From positions 13,035 to 77,034 of the forward strand of contig NZ_BAABHD010000074.1 of the NCBI RefSeq assembly GCF_039541915.1: DNA of 64,000 nucleotides. The letters run 5' to 3'. The position numbers were made by a program, and so were the translations under genes. Shown here in pieces: positions 46,587 to 54,544 of this stretch; positions within the stretch are counted from its first letter, which is position 1; each line of letters starts with the position of its first letter. The notes under the pieces were generated by a model that was not told the DNA's origin, searched no databases, and saw only the letters and a list, made by a program, of their open reading frames with translations. The stretch comes from Nibrella saemangeumensis. GTDB taxonomy: Bacteria > Bacteroidota > Bacteroidia > Cytophagales > Spirosomataceae.

Positions 46587-47945
46587 ATGGCCAAGCCGAT
46601 TGCAATAAAAAAAGGATTTGATATAAAACTTGCAGGTAGCCCCAATAAAACGCTTTCCGACACTCCTCTATCTGATGTAGTCGCTCTTCGGCCTCCGGAT
46701 TTTCCGGAGGTAATCCCCAAGGTACTGGTCGAACCGGGTACCGATGTCCTGGCGGGGCAAGCGATCTATTTCGACAAGAACCGTCCTGACCTCCGGTTTA
46801 CTTCACCCGTCAGTGGGGAAGTAGTCGAAGTGGTACGGGGCGAAAAACGACGTATCCTCGAAATCCGGATTCTGCCCGACAAAGGTGACAGCCGCTATGT
46901 TGAGTTCGCCCGCACCAATCCCGCCCAACTGGACCGCCAGGAGCTTATTGAGCAGCTATCTGAGAGTGGCTGCTGGGCGTATATCCGGCAGCGCCCCTTC
47001 TCGCTGATCGCTGATCCGCTCGATACGCCCAAGGCTATTTTTGTGTCCTGTTTTGATACCGCTCCGCTGGCACCGGATCTCAGCTACATCATCGGCTTTG
47101 AGAAAGAGAATTTTTTGACCGGACTTGCTGCACTCCGGCAACTGGCCAACGGTAATCTGCACCTGAGTTTTGGCCGCAGTCTGCCTGAAAGTCTGACCGA
47201 AGCCGAACTGGAACCCCTGGGCCGGGTACATTACTTTCAGGGGCCGCATCCGGCCGGCAACGTGGGTGTACAGATCCACCACATTGACCCTATTCAGAAA
47301 GGCGACATTGTTTGGTATGTGCACCCGCAGGACGTGATCATTATCGGCCGGCTTTTCCGCGAGGGACGCTACCGGGCCGACCGCATCATCGCCCTTACCG
47401 GCAGCAGTGTTACCGCACCCCAGTATTTCCGGATGGCGACCGGCCAGCGCATCAGCAGCATCACCGAGGGCCGGGTGGCAGGCGATGCCTTTGTCCGCTA
47501 TATCCAGGGTAACGTGCTGACGGGCCAGACCTCCGCGCCCACTGAGTTCCTGTCGTTCTATACCAACCAGCTTACCCTGATCCCGGAGGGCAATGAACCA
47601 GAGTTTCTAGGCTGGCTGCTGCCGGGCCTTGGAAAGCTGAGTCTGTCACGTACCTTCTTCTCCTGGCTAACCCCCACCCGTACCTATAACCTCGATACCA
47701 ATCTGCATGGTGAAGAGCGGGCCTTTGTGCTGACGGGTCAGTACGACAAGGTCTTGCCCATGAACATTTACCCCGTCCACCTGCTGAAGGCCATTCTGGC
47801 CAGAGACATTGAACGGATGGAACAGCTGGGCATTTACGAAGTCTCCGAAGAAGATTTTGCCCTCTGCGAATTTGTGTGTACCTCCAAAATCGACGTCCAG
47901 CGCATCATTGCCGAAGGACTTCAATACGCTAGACAAGAAGGTTAA
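46587..47945 (+). CDS. nqrA: Na+-translocating NADH:quinone reductase subunit A
   Basis: A 452-residue peripheral subunit of Na+-NQR, the sodium-pumping respiratory complex. The N-terminus IKKGFDIKLAGSPNKTL and the barrel-sandwich GTDVLAGQAIYFDKNR are characteristic, as is VQIHHIDPI with the following DVIIIGRLF. It binds near the quinone side and has no membrane helix. ATG 46587 is chosen; an upstream in-frame ATA/TTG region is not used. First gene of the nqr operon. Confidence 0.96.
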   Translation: MAKPIAIKKGFDIKLAGSPNKTLSDTPLSDVVALRPPDFPEVIPKVLVEPGTDVLAGQAIYFDKNRPDLRFTSPVSGEVVEVVRGEKRRILEIRILPDKGDSRYVEFARTNPAQLDRQELIEQLSESGCWAYIRQRPFSLIADPLDTPKAIFVSCFDTAPLAPDLSYIIGFEKENFLTGLAALRQLANGNLHLSFGRSLPESLTEAELEPLGRVHYFQGPHPAGNVGVQIHHIDPIQKGDIVWYVHPQDVIIIGRLFREGRYRADRIIALTGSSVTAPQYFRMATGQRISSITEGRVAGDAFVRYIQGNVLTGQTSAPTEFLSFYTNQLTLIPEGNEPEFLGWLLPGLGKLSLSRTFFSWLTPTRTYNLDTNLHGEERAFVLTGQYDKVLPMNIYPVHLLKAILARDIERMEQLGIYEVSEEDFALCEFVCTSKIDVQRIIAEGLQYARQEG

Positions 47946-47955
47946 TCTGTTTCAG

Positions 47956-47997
47956 GTTCCAGGTTTCAGGTTTACCTACCAGCCTGAAACCTGGAAC
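47956..47997. repeat. intergenic hairpin in the nqrA-nqrB gap
   Basis: The arms GTTCCAGGTTTCAGG (47956-47970) and CCTGAAACCTGGAAC (47983-47997) are perfect complements around 12 bases. The same CAGGTTTC words reappear at 54.4 kb. It lies inside the operon, so it is not a simple terminator (no T-run follows). Confidence 0.75.
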
Positions 47998-48034
47998 AAT
48001 TTTGATTTCCTAACCCGCTTTAATAAGTACTGCC

Positions 48035-49192
48035 GTGAAAATAGCTCGTCAATTAGTAGACTCGGTCAAGCCGCATTTTGAGAAAGGGGGTAAACTTGAA
48101 AAGTTTCATCCGGCTTTCGACGCCCTCGAAACGTTCCTGTTCGTGCCGGGGAGTACCACCCGGCATGGTGTCCATATCCGCGATGCCATGGATATGAAGC
48201 GTACTATGTTTACGGTAATCATTGCCCTGATACCAACGCTCCTGTTCGGGATGTGGAATGTAGGGTACCAGCACTACCGCGCCTACGGCATGGAGATGTC
48301 GCTGTTCGATAATTTCATGTTCGGCTTCTGGAAAGTACTGCCCATTGTTATTGTCTCGTACGCTGTCGGCCTGGGTGTTGAGTTTTTGTTCGCCATTGTC
48401 CGCAATCACCAGGTCAGCGAAGGGTATCTGGTCACGGGGCTGCTGATTCCGCTGACCCTGCCCGTAACGATTCCGCTCTGGATGGTGGCGCTGGCGGCCG
48501 TATTCTGCACGCTGCTGGGCAAAGAGATTTTCGGCGGTACGGGCATGAACTTCATGAACCCGGCACTGCTGGCCCGCGCCTTTCTGTTCTTCGCGTTTCC
48601 GGCCTATATGTCGGGCGACGTCTGGACGGATCTCTCTCCCGAACCCGGCCACGCCATTGTCGATGCTTATTCGGGCGCTACCAACCTGGTCGCGTTTGAC
48701 ACCAACTACCGCCAGATGGCCAGCGTCCCGGGTATGTTCTGGGGTATTGAACAGGGTTCCATTGGCGAAACCAGCGTTTTTGCCTGTCTGCTCGGTGCGT
48801 TTATTCTGATTATCACCGGGGTCGGTAGCTGGAAAATCATTGCCTCCTGCTTTGCCGGGGCCTGGGTTATGGGAGCGTTTTTGAACCTGGTCGCTCCTGT
48901 CGAGCTGATCAACAACGCCATGCACACGCCGGCCTATTACCACTGGCTGCTGGGCGGTTTTGCCTTCGGAGCGGTGTATATGGCGACCGATCCGGTTTCG
49001 GCGGCCCAGACCGAACGGGGCAAATGGGTTTACGGCCTGCTGATTGGAGCGTTTACGGTTATTTTACGGGTGTTCAACCCGGCTTACCCGGAGGGGGTAA
49101 TGCTGAGCATTCTGCTGATGAATGTCTTTGCCCCGCTGATTGATTACGTCGTTGTCGAGCAACACATCAAAAACCGCGTTAAACGTGCATAG
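48035..49192 (+). CDS. nqrB: Na+-NQR subunit B (covalent FMN and quinone site)
   Basis: A 385-residue integral membrane subunit with about ten helices. It carries covalently bound FMN; the attachment site is the Thr of SGAT in DAYSGATNLVAFD. The N-terminus (KPHFEKGGKLEKFHPAFDALETF) and GKEIFGGTGMNFMNPALLARAFLFFAFP are typical. The start is GTG at 48035. It overlaps nqrC by 8 bases. Confidence 0.96.
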   Translation: MKIARQLVDSVKPHFEKGGKLEKFHPAFDALETFLFVPGSTTRHGVHIRDAMDMKRTMFTVIIALIPTLLFGMWNVGYQHYRAYGMEMSLFDNFMFGFWKVLPIVIVSYAVGLGVEFLFAIVRNHQVSEGYLVTGLLIPLTLPVTIPLWMVALAAVFCTLLGKEIFGGTGMNFMNPALLARAFLFFAFPAYMSGDVWTDLSPEPGHAIVDAYSGATNLVAFDTNYRQMASVPGMFWGIEQGSIGETSVFACLLGAFILIITGVGSWKIIASCFAGAWVMGAFLNLVAPVELINNAMHTPAYYHWLLGGFAFGAVYMATDPVSAAQTERGKWVYGLLIGAFTVILRVFNPAYPEGVMLSILLMNVFAPLIDYVVVEQHIKNRVKRA

Positions 49193-49901
49193 CAACCGAT
49201 ATACCCTGATTTATGCCGCCGTGCTGTCTGTCATTACGGCGGTGGTACTGGCCGTAGCCGCTGAGGGCCTGAAGCCGGCGCAGGAGGCCAATATAGCCCT
49301 CGACAAAAAATCGAATATCCTGCGGGCCGTGCGGTTCAGCTCCGAAAAAAGGGCCGAATTGGAACAGGCTTACGCCACCCGCATTCAGGAGATTGTGGTG
49401 GATGCTTCCGGCAACGAGAAAACCGGTATCCGGGCGACAGCCGTCGATATGAAAGATGAGATTGGCAAAAAACCGGAAGCGCGCGATCTGCCGTTGTACG
49501 TATATACGGGCGATGGCGGTAAGAAGTATTACATCATCCCCGTTCGGGGTGTCGGCCTGTGGGGCCCTATCTGGGGGTATGTGTCGCTGGAGGATGACTT
49601 CAACACCGTTTATGGCACGTATTTCGACCATAAGGGCGAAACCCCCGGCCTGGGAGCCGAAATTTCCGAGATTCCTTTTCAACAACAGTTCCAGGGCAAG
49701 AAGATCATGTCGGACGATAACCAGTTTATCTCCGTCAACGTGATCAAGAAGAGCGAAAAAAGCGCGGTTGGCAACGAACACCGCGTAGACGCCATTTCGG
49801 GAGGCACCATTACCTCCCGCGGCACCGACGCGATGCTGAAAAACTGCATCGCCCCGTATCTGGCTTATTTTCAGAAGGTAAAAGGCAGTAATCGAATGTA
49901 G
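49185..49901 (+). CDS. nqrC: Na+-NQR subunit C (covalent FMN)
   Basis: A 238-residue subunit with one N-terminal membrane helix (about 7-24) and a periplasmic FMN-binding domain. The flavin attachment motif is SGGTITS near the C-terminus, with the Thr at the position of the known phosphoester bond. GVGLWGPIWGYV is also conserved. GTG 49185 is chosen since it gives the compact HSNRYTLIYA start and overlaps nqrB by 8 bases. FMN is attached by ApbE, encoded at 52578. Confidence 0.95.
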   Translation: MHSNRYTLIYAAVLSVITAVVLAVAAEGLKPAQEANIALDKKSNILRAVRFSSEKRAELEQAYATRIQEIVVDASGNEKTGIRATAVDMKDEIGKKPEARDLPLYVYTGDGGKKYYIIPVRGVGLWGPIWGYVSLEDDFNTVYGTYFDHKGETPGLGAEISEIPFQQQFQGKKIMSDDNQFISVNVIKKSEKSAVGNEHRVDAISGGTITSRGTDAMLKNCIAPYLAYFQKVKGSNRM

Positions 49902-49904
49902 CTG

Positions 49905-49938
49905 TTTCTGGTTCCAGCCGGGCGGACGGAACCAGAAA
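49905..49938. repeat. intergenic hairpin in the nqrC-nqrD gap
   Basis: The arms TTTCTGGTTCC (49905-49915) and GGAACCAGAAA (49928-49938) pair perfectly around 12 bases. This is the second hairpin within the nqr operon, in the only other gap longer than 20 bases. Confidence 0.7.
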
Positions 49939-49963
49939 TATATAACCTGAAACATTAAAGATC

Positions 49964-50683
49964 ATGCAGGCAGAAACCACCCCCATTGCTACTCCCACGC
50001 CAGTTTCGGAGCCCCCAAAAGCTCCCCGGCGTCGATTAACCCTGAAGCGGGAAGATCTTCTTTCCAAGAAGGATCTGAAAACCTTACGTGACCCGCTCGA
50101 CGATACCAACCCGGTTACGGTGCAGGTCTTGGGTATCTGCTCGGCGCTGGCCGTAACGGTGCAGATGAAACCGGCCCTTATTATGGCCCTGGGCGTTACG
50201 TTTGTAACCGCTTTTTCCAACCTCATTATTTCCGCTATCCGGAATTCCATTCCCAATCGCATCCGCATTATTGTGCAGCTGATTGTGGTGGCCATGCTGG
50301 TGACCATTGTCGACCAACTTCTGAAAGCCTATATGTTCGACATCAGCCGCAAGCTGTCGGTATTTGTGGGGCTGATCATTACAAACTGCATCGTGATGGG
50401 GCGGCTCGAAGCCTTCGCCTTGGCGCAGCGCCCCTGGCCGGCGTTTCTGGATGGCATTGGCAACGGTGTAGGGTATGGTATCATCCTGGTTGCCGTCGCG
50501 TTCTTCCGCGAACTGCTGGGTGCCGGCACGCTATTCGGCTATAAGGTTGTTCCCCAGTTCCTGTACGATATGGGCTACGTCAACAACGGGTTGATGGTCT
50601 TGCCGCCGGCCGCCCTGTTCCTGATCGGCATCTTTATCTGGTGGCAGCGCAGCCGCAACCGGAAGCTCATCAATGTGTCTTAA
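49964..50683 (+). CDS. nqrD: Na+-NQR subunit D
   Basis: A 239-residue six-helix membrane subunit. Two cysteines in helix motifs, LGICSALAV and LIITNCIVMGR, correspond to the ligands that NqrD shares with NqrE for an intramembrane iron centre. FFRELLGAGTLFGY is a family signature. The first 45 or so residues are a Pro-rich, basic extension not present in the Vibrio protein. Confidence 0.95.
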   Translation: MQAETTPIATPTPVSEPPKAPRRRLTLKREDLLSKKDLKTLRDPLDDTNPVTVQVLGICSALAVTVQMKPALIMALGVTFVTAFSNLIISAIRNSIPNRIRIIVQLIVVAMLVTIVDQLLKAYMFDISRKLSVFVGLIITNCIVMGRLEAFALAQRPWPAFLDGIGNGVGYGIILVAVAFFRELLGAGTLFGYKVVPQFLYDMGYVNNGLMVLPPAALFLIGIFIWWQRSRNRKLINVS

Positions 50684-50695
50684 TTCTATTCTGTC

Positions 50696-51310
50696 ATGGA
50701 ACACTATCTGAATCTGTTCATAAAAGCCGTCTTTATTGAGAACGTGATCTTTGCGTTCTTCCTGGGCATGTGCTCGTTTCTGGCCGTGTCCAAGAAGCTT
50801 AAAACGGCATTCGGGCTGGGGCTGGCGGTTATTTTTGTGATGATCCTGACCACCCCGCTCAATTACCTGATCCTGCGCTACACCCTGGGCGAAGGGGCTC
50901 TGAGCTGGATACACTCCTCGCTGGCGTCGGTAGACCTGACGTTCCTGTCGTTTATCCTGTTCATTGCGACCATTGCCGGTGCCGTGCAGCTGGTAGAGAT
51001 GGTGGTGGAGAAATATGCGCCGGCCCTGTATAACTCGCTGGGTATCTTCCTGCCCTTGATTACGGTAAACTGCTCTATTCTGGGTGCTTCGCTGTTCATG
51101 CAGGAGCGGGAGTATAGTTTTGCCGAAACGGCGGTGTTCTCACTGGGTGCCGGTACGGGCTTTTTCCTGGCTATTGTGCTGCTCGCGGCCATTCGGGAGC
51201 GGCTGCGTTACTCCAACGTACCCGAACCGCTACAGGGTCTGGGTATCGCGATGATCATTACGGCCCTGATGGGGCTTGCCTTTTTGAGTTTTTCCGGCAT
51301 CCAACTGTAA
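50696..51310 (+). CDS. nqrE: Na+-NQR subunit E
   Basis: A 204-residue six-helix subunit paralogous to NqrD. The iron-ligand cysteines lie in FLGMCSFLAVS and ITVNCSILGAS. EHYLNLFIKAVFIENVIFAFFLG at the N-terminus is characteristic (positions 2 onward). It begins 12 bases after nqrD and ends 10 bases before nqrF. Confidence 0.96.
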   Translation: MEHYLNLFIKAVFIENVIFAFFLGMCSFLAVSKKLKTAFGLGLAVIFVMILTTPLNYLILRYTLGEGALSWIHSSLASVDLTFLSFILFIATIAGAVQLVEMVVEKYAPALYNSLGIFLPLITVNCSILGASLFMQEREYSFAETAVFSLGAGTGFFLAIVLLAAIRERLRYSNVPEPLQGLGIAMIITALMGLAFLSFSGIQL

Positions 51311-51320
51311 CCCCTGACGT

Positions 51321-52571
51321 ATGCTACCCGTACTATCTGCCAGTGTTGTTATATTTATTTTGGTTATCCTCGTTCTGGCGTTTCTGATTCTGACGGCTAA
51401 AGAGCGACTGCTGCCGCAAAAAGATGTGGCCATCGTTATCAACGGCAACCAGGAAACACCCATTATTGTAAAGCCAGGCAGTACGCTGCTCTCGACGCTG
51501 GCAGCCCAGAAGATCTTTCTGCCGTCGGCCTGTGGCGGGGGCGGTACCTGCGCCATGTGCAAATGCCAGATTTATTCAGGCGGGGGCGAAGTGCTGTCCA
51601 CCGAAACCAATCACCTCAACCGCCGTCAGGTGAAGGATAACCTCCGGTTGGCCTGCCAGGTTAAGGTGAAAGAGGACATGGAGATCCAGGTACCCGACGA
51701 GGTATTTGGGGTGAAAAAGTGGGAATGTACCGTGGTGTCAAACGATAACGTATCGACATACATCAAGGAGTTTGTGGTAGCTCTGCCCGCTGGCGAAAAC
51801 CTGAAATTCCGCTCCGGCGACTACATTCAGGTGGATGTGCCGCAAACATTTATAGACTTCAGCACCGATCTGTACAACATACCGGAACGGTTCAAGGACG
51901 ATTACGACAAGTTCAATATCTGGTCGCTGAAAGTGAAAGTGGATGAGTCTCTCTTCCGGGCGTATTCCATGGCCAACCACCCGGCCGAGGGGAACATTAT
52001 TATGCTCAATATCCGCCTGGCCACTCCGCCCTGGAACCGCGAGAAGAAAGCGTTCATGGATGTGCCGGCGGGTCTGTGCTCGTCTTACGTGTTCTCCCGC
52101 AAACCGGGCGACAAGGTGACGATCAGCGGCCCTTATGGCGAGTTCCACATCAAGCAGACGGAGAAAGAAATGGTGTATATTGGCGGTGGGGCTGGTATGG
52201 CTCCGCTACGGTCGCATATTTTCCACCTGTTCCAAACGCTCAAAACCGGGCGGAAAGTATCGTACTGGTATGGTGCCCGCAGCAAGCGCGAGATCTTTTA
52301 CGAAGAAGATTTCCGGGCCATCGAGCGCGAATTCCCAAACTTCCGGTTTGAGATTGCGCTGTCGGAGCCACTGCCGGAGGACAACTGGACCGGCTACGTC
52401 GGCTTTATCCACCAGGTTGTGCTGTTCAACTACCTGGATAAGCACACCGAACCCGAGGAAATTGAATACTACCTCTGCGGACCTCCCATGATGCTGTCGG
52501 CCGTACAGAAAATGCTCGACGATCTGGGTGTCTCGAAAAACAATATCGCCTTCGACGATTTCGGAAGCTGA
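51321..52571 (+). CDS. nqrF: Na+-NQR subunit F (NADH dehydrogenase, 2Fe-2S, FAD)
   Basis: A 416-residue electron-entry subunit. One N-terminal helix (about 5-24) anchors a plant-type ferredoxin domain with cluster ligands Cys71, Cys77, Cys80 and Cys112 (CGGGGTCAMCKC), an FAD-binding domain with RAYSMANHP, and an NADH domain with GGGAGMAPLRSH and YYLCGPPMM. It oxidises NADH on the cytoplasmic side and passes electrons into NqrB-E. Confidence 0.97.
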   Translation: MLPVLSASVVIFILVILVLAFLILTAKERLLPQKDVAIVINGNQETPIIVKPGSTLLSTLAAQKIFLPSACGGGGTCAMCKCQIYSGGGEVLSTETNHLNRRQVKDNLRLACQVKVKEDMEIQVPDEVFGVKKWECTVVSNDNVSTYIKEFVVALPAGENLKFRSGDYIQVDVPQTFIDFSTDLYNIPERFKDDYDKFNIWSLKVKVDESLFRAYSMANHPAEGNIIMLNIRLATPPWNREKKAFMDVPAGLCSSYVFSRKPGDKVTISGPYGEFHIKQTEKEMVYIGGGAGMAPLRSHIFHLFQTLKTGRKVSYWYGARSKREIFYEEDFRAIEREFPNFRFEIALSEPLPEDNWTGYVGFIHQVVLFNYLDKHTEPEEIEYYLCGPPMMLSAVQKMLDDLGVSKNNIAFDDFGS

Positions 52572-52577
52572 TCCTGT

Positions 52578-53573
52578 ATGCCTCTTCCGCTTCGTGTATT
52601 TGTATTGATTAGTTTCCTGTTTATCCTGGGTGCCTGTCGTTTCAATCGCCGGTCGTATACCGAGTTGGAAGGACAGGCCCAGGGTACCACGTTCCGCATT
52701 GTATATCTGGACCCGCAGGACCGGGATTTCAGCCAATCGGTTGACAGTCTTTTCCGGGTCATCGACCGCAGTATGTCGCTCTGGGACAGCAACTCGGTTA
52801 TCAGCCGGCTAAACCGGAACGAGCCGGCCGCCAAAGCCGATACCCACTTCGGTGTTGTATACGAACAGGCTTACTCGGTGTCACAGGCCACCGATGGCGC
52901 GTTCGACGCAACGGTGGGACCGCTGGTCAAAGCCTGGGGCTTTAGTTTCAAGAAAGGATTACCCTCGCCCACGGCGCGTGAGGTGGACAGTCTGCGGCAA
53001 TTGATCGGCTATCAGAAAGTAAAGCTGGCTGGCGATATTTTAACCAAAGCCAACCCCCGGATGGAGCTGGATTTTAACGCGCTGGCGCAGGGGTACACGG
53101 TCGATGTAATAGCCGAGTTTCTCCACAAGCGGGGGGTCCGAAACTACCTGGTCGAAATTGGTGGCGAGGTACGGACGCTGGGGACGAACGAACGCAGACT
53201 GCCCTGGCAGGTTGGGATCGACAAGCCACTGGACACCCCAACCGAGGGACGACCGCTGCAAACTGTGGTGCCGCTGAGTGGCCGGTCACTGGCTACGTCG
53301 GGCAGTTATCGGAAGTTCGTGGTGCGCGACGGCAAAAAATACAGCCACGCCATTGATCCGAAAACGGGCTATCCGATTACCCATAATTTGCTGAGCGTAT
53401 CGGTCATTGCCGAAGACTGCATCACGGCCGACGCCTATGCCACGGCCTTTCTGGTGATGGGGCTGGAGAAAGCTGTACCGCTGGCCATGGCCAAAGGCAT
53501 GGAACTATACGGCGTATATAGTGATTCGACAGGTAAGTTTCAGGTGCAGACTACGCCTGGGTTTGTAAAGTAG
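52578..53573 (+). CDS. apbE: FAD:protein FMN transferase (flavinylates NqrB and NqrC)
   Basis: A 331-residue lipoprotein: the signal peptide ends in the lipobox LGAC with Cys20, so it is anchored on the periplasmic side. ApbE motifs include MSLWDSNSVISRLN, FDATVGPLVKAWGF, LDFNALAQGYTVD, YLVEIGGEVRTLG and KYSHAIDPKTGYPI. It attaches FMN from FAD to the Thr of NqrB and NqrC. It starts 6 bases after nqrF, so it is the seventh gene of the operon. Its 3' end overlaps the convergent nqrM gene by 23 bases. Confidence 0.95.
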   Translation: MPLPLRVFVLISFLFILGACRFNRRSYTELEGQAQGTTFRIVYLDPQDRDFSQSVDSLFRVIDRSMSLWDSNSVISRLNRNEPAAKADTHFGVVYEQAYSVSQATDGAFDATVGPLVKAWGFSFKKGLPSPTAREVDSLRQLIGYQKVKLAGDILTKANPRMELDFNALAQGYTVDVIAEFLHKRGVRNYLVEIGGEVRTLGTNERRLPWQVGIDKPLDTPTEGRPLQTVVPLSGRSLATSGSYRKFVVRDGKKYSHAIDPKTGYPITHNLLSVSVIAEDCITADAYATAFLVMGLEKAVPLAMAKGMELYGVYSDSTGKFQVQTTPGFVK

Positions 53574-53772
53574 TCAGTTCTTTGTCCGGATTCCGGCATT
53601 CTTCGCCCGGCTTACGGCCGCATACGCCACAGGCTACCTCTTTGTTGAGCATGGGATTATTACCGGCGCAGGTACCCCGAAACTCACCGCCTTTAACAAA
53701 GAGCAGCCGGACACTAAACAGAAAAAATGCCACCAGCATCAGCAGGCCGGCCGCCAGAATTACCGCAAGCAT
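53551..53772 (-). CDS. nqrM: Na+-NQR maturation protein NqrM (DUF539)
   Basis: A 73-residue protein with one N-terminal membrane helix (about 2-25) and four conserved-type cysteines, Cys35, Cys48, Cys51 and Cys59, in FRGTCAGNNP and CGVCGRKPGEEC. This is the NqrM pattern. NqrM is needed for Na+-NQR assembly in Vibrio, probably for iron delivery to the NqrD/E centre. Unusually it is on the opposite strand to the nqr operon and converges on apbE with overlapping ends. Confidence 0.88.
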   Translation of the reverse strand: MLAVILAAGLLMLVAFFLFSVRLLFVKGGEFRGTCAGNNPMLNKEVACGVCGRKPGEECRNPDKELTTLQTQA

Positions 53773-53945
53773 AATGGAGTTGATTAACGAATACCCTTAA
53801 AGATACACATTCCGAACGAAATAATAATTTTTCAGGATTCATTTTCAATTTAAAAAGAACGAGTTAAATTAGCATTTCTCATACAGTTCCGTAACTCCCT
53901 CACTTGCCTGCCTTTAGTATCTACAACTCTAAAACGTAAAGAAGT

Positions 53946-54380
53946 ATGATATCAGTCAAGAAAATCCTGCAGAACAAAGCTCAGTCTGGTGTGTGCAGCG
54001 TACGACCCGATGATATGGTAATCGACGCGCTGAACCTGATGGCCGATTGTAATATCGGTGCCGTAGTGGTGATGGATGGTGAGGAATTGGTCGGTATCTT
54101 CTCAGAACGTGATTACGCCCGTAAAGGTATCCGGCAGGGTCGGAAGGCCAAAAGTACGCCCGTGTCTGAGGTGATGACCCCAAAGGTATTTACGGTGACG
54201 CCGGATATGGATATCTACGACTGTATGAAACTCTTCAGTGAAAAACGGTTCCGGCACCTCCCCGTTATGGAAGAAGATAAAGTTGCCGGTGTGCTCAGCA
54301 TCGGCGATGTCGTCTCCGCCATCATGAAGGAACAAAGCGAGCACATTCAATACCTGGAGCAGTACATCACGAACGCTTAA
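53946..54380 (+). CDS. CBS-domain pair protein
   Basis: A 144-residue protein made of two CBS domains (about 8-65 and 76-132), with GIFSERDYARKGI and GVLSIGDVVSAIM as the conserved ends. Such stand-alone pairs bind adenine nucleotides and regulate partners. Its position between the NQR genes and nhaD suggests, but does not prove, a role in sodium energetics. The gap upstream (53773-53945) should hold the nqrM promoter and its own. Confidence 0.88.
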   Translation: MISVKKILQNKAQSGVCSVRPDDMVIDALNLMADCNIGAVVVMDGEELVGIFSERDYARKGIRQGRKAKSTPVSEVMTPKVFTVTPDMDIYDCMKLFSEKRFRHLPVMEEDKVAGVLSIGDVVSAIMKEQSEHIQYLEQYITNA

Positions 54381-54407
54381 AAAACTGTTTCAGGTTTCAT
54401 GTTCCAG

Positions 54408-54500
54408 GTTTCAGCGGGGCAGCCCGGCGGTTCCAAATTCCAGGTTTCAACTGGTAGTCCTATGCCCATACATGGAACCGCCAGGCTGCCCCGCTGAAAC
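54408..54500. repeat. long intergenic hairpin, 27-bp arms with one mismatch
   Basis: The arms 54408-54434 and 54474-54500 pair over 27 bases with one position (C against T in the complement) that can form G-U in RNA. Both contain CAGCGGGGCAGCC. The loop is 39 bases. It sits in the gap between the CBS gene and nhaD, and its left flank repeats the CAGGTTTC words of the nqrA-nqrB hairpin. Confidence 0.85.
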
Positions 54501-54544
54501 GTAAGATACCTCCAGCTCTCCCTTCCGTAACCTTAACCCTTTCC

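Noticed and set aside
48053..48943. 296-residue minus-strand frame under nqrB
   Set aside because: nqrB is unmistakable on the plus strand; the antisense frame is rich in His, Gln and Arg and shows no fold.
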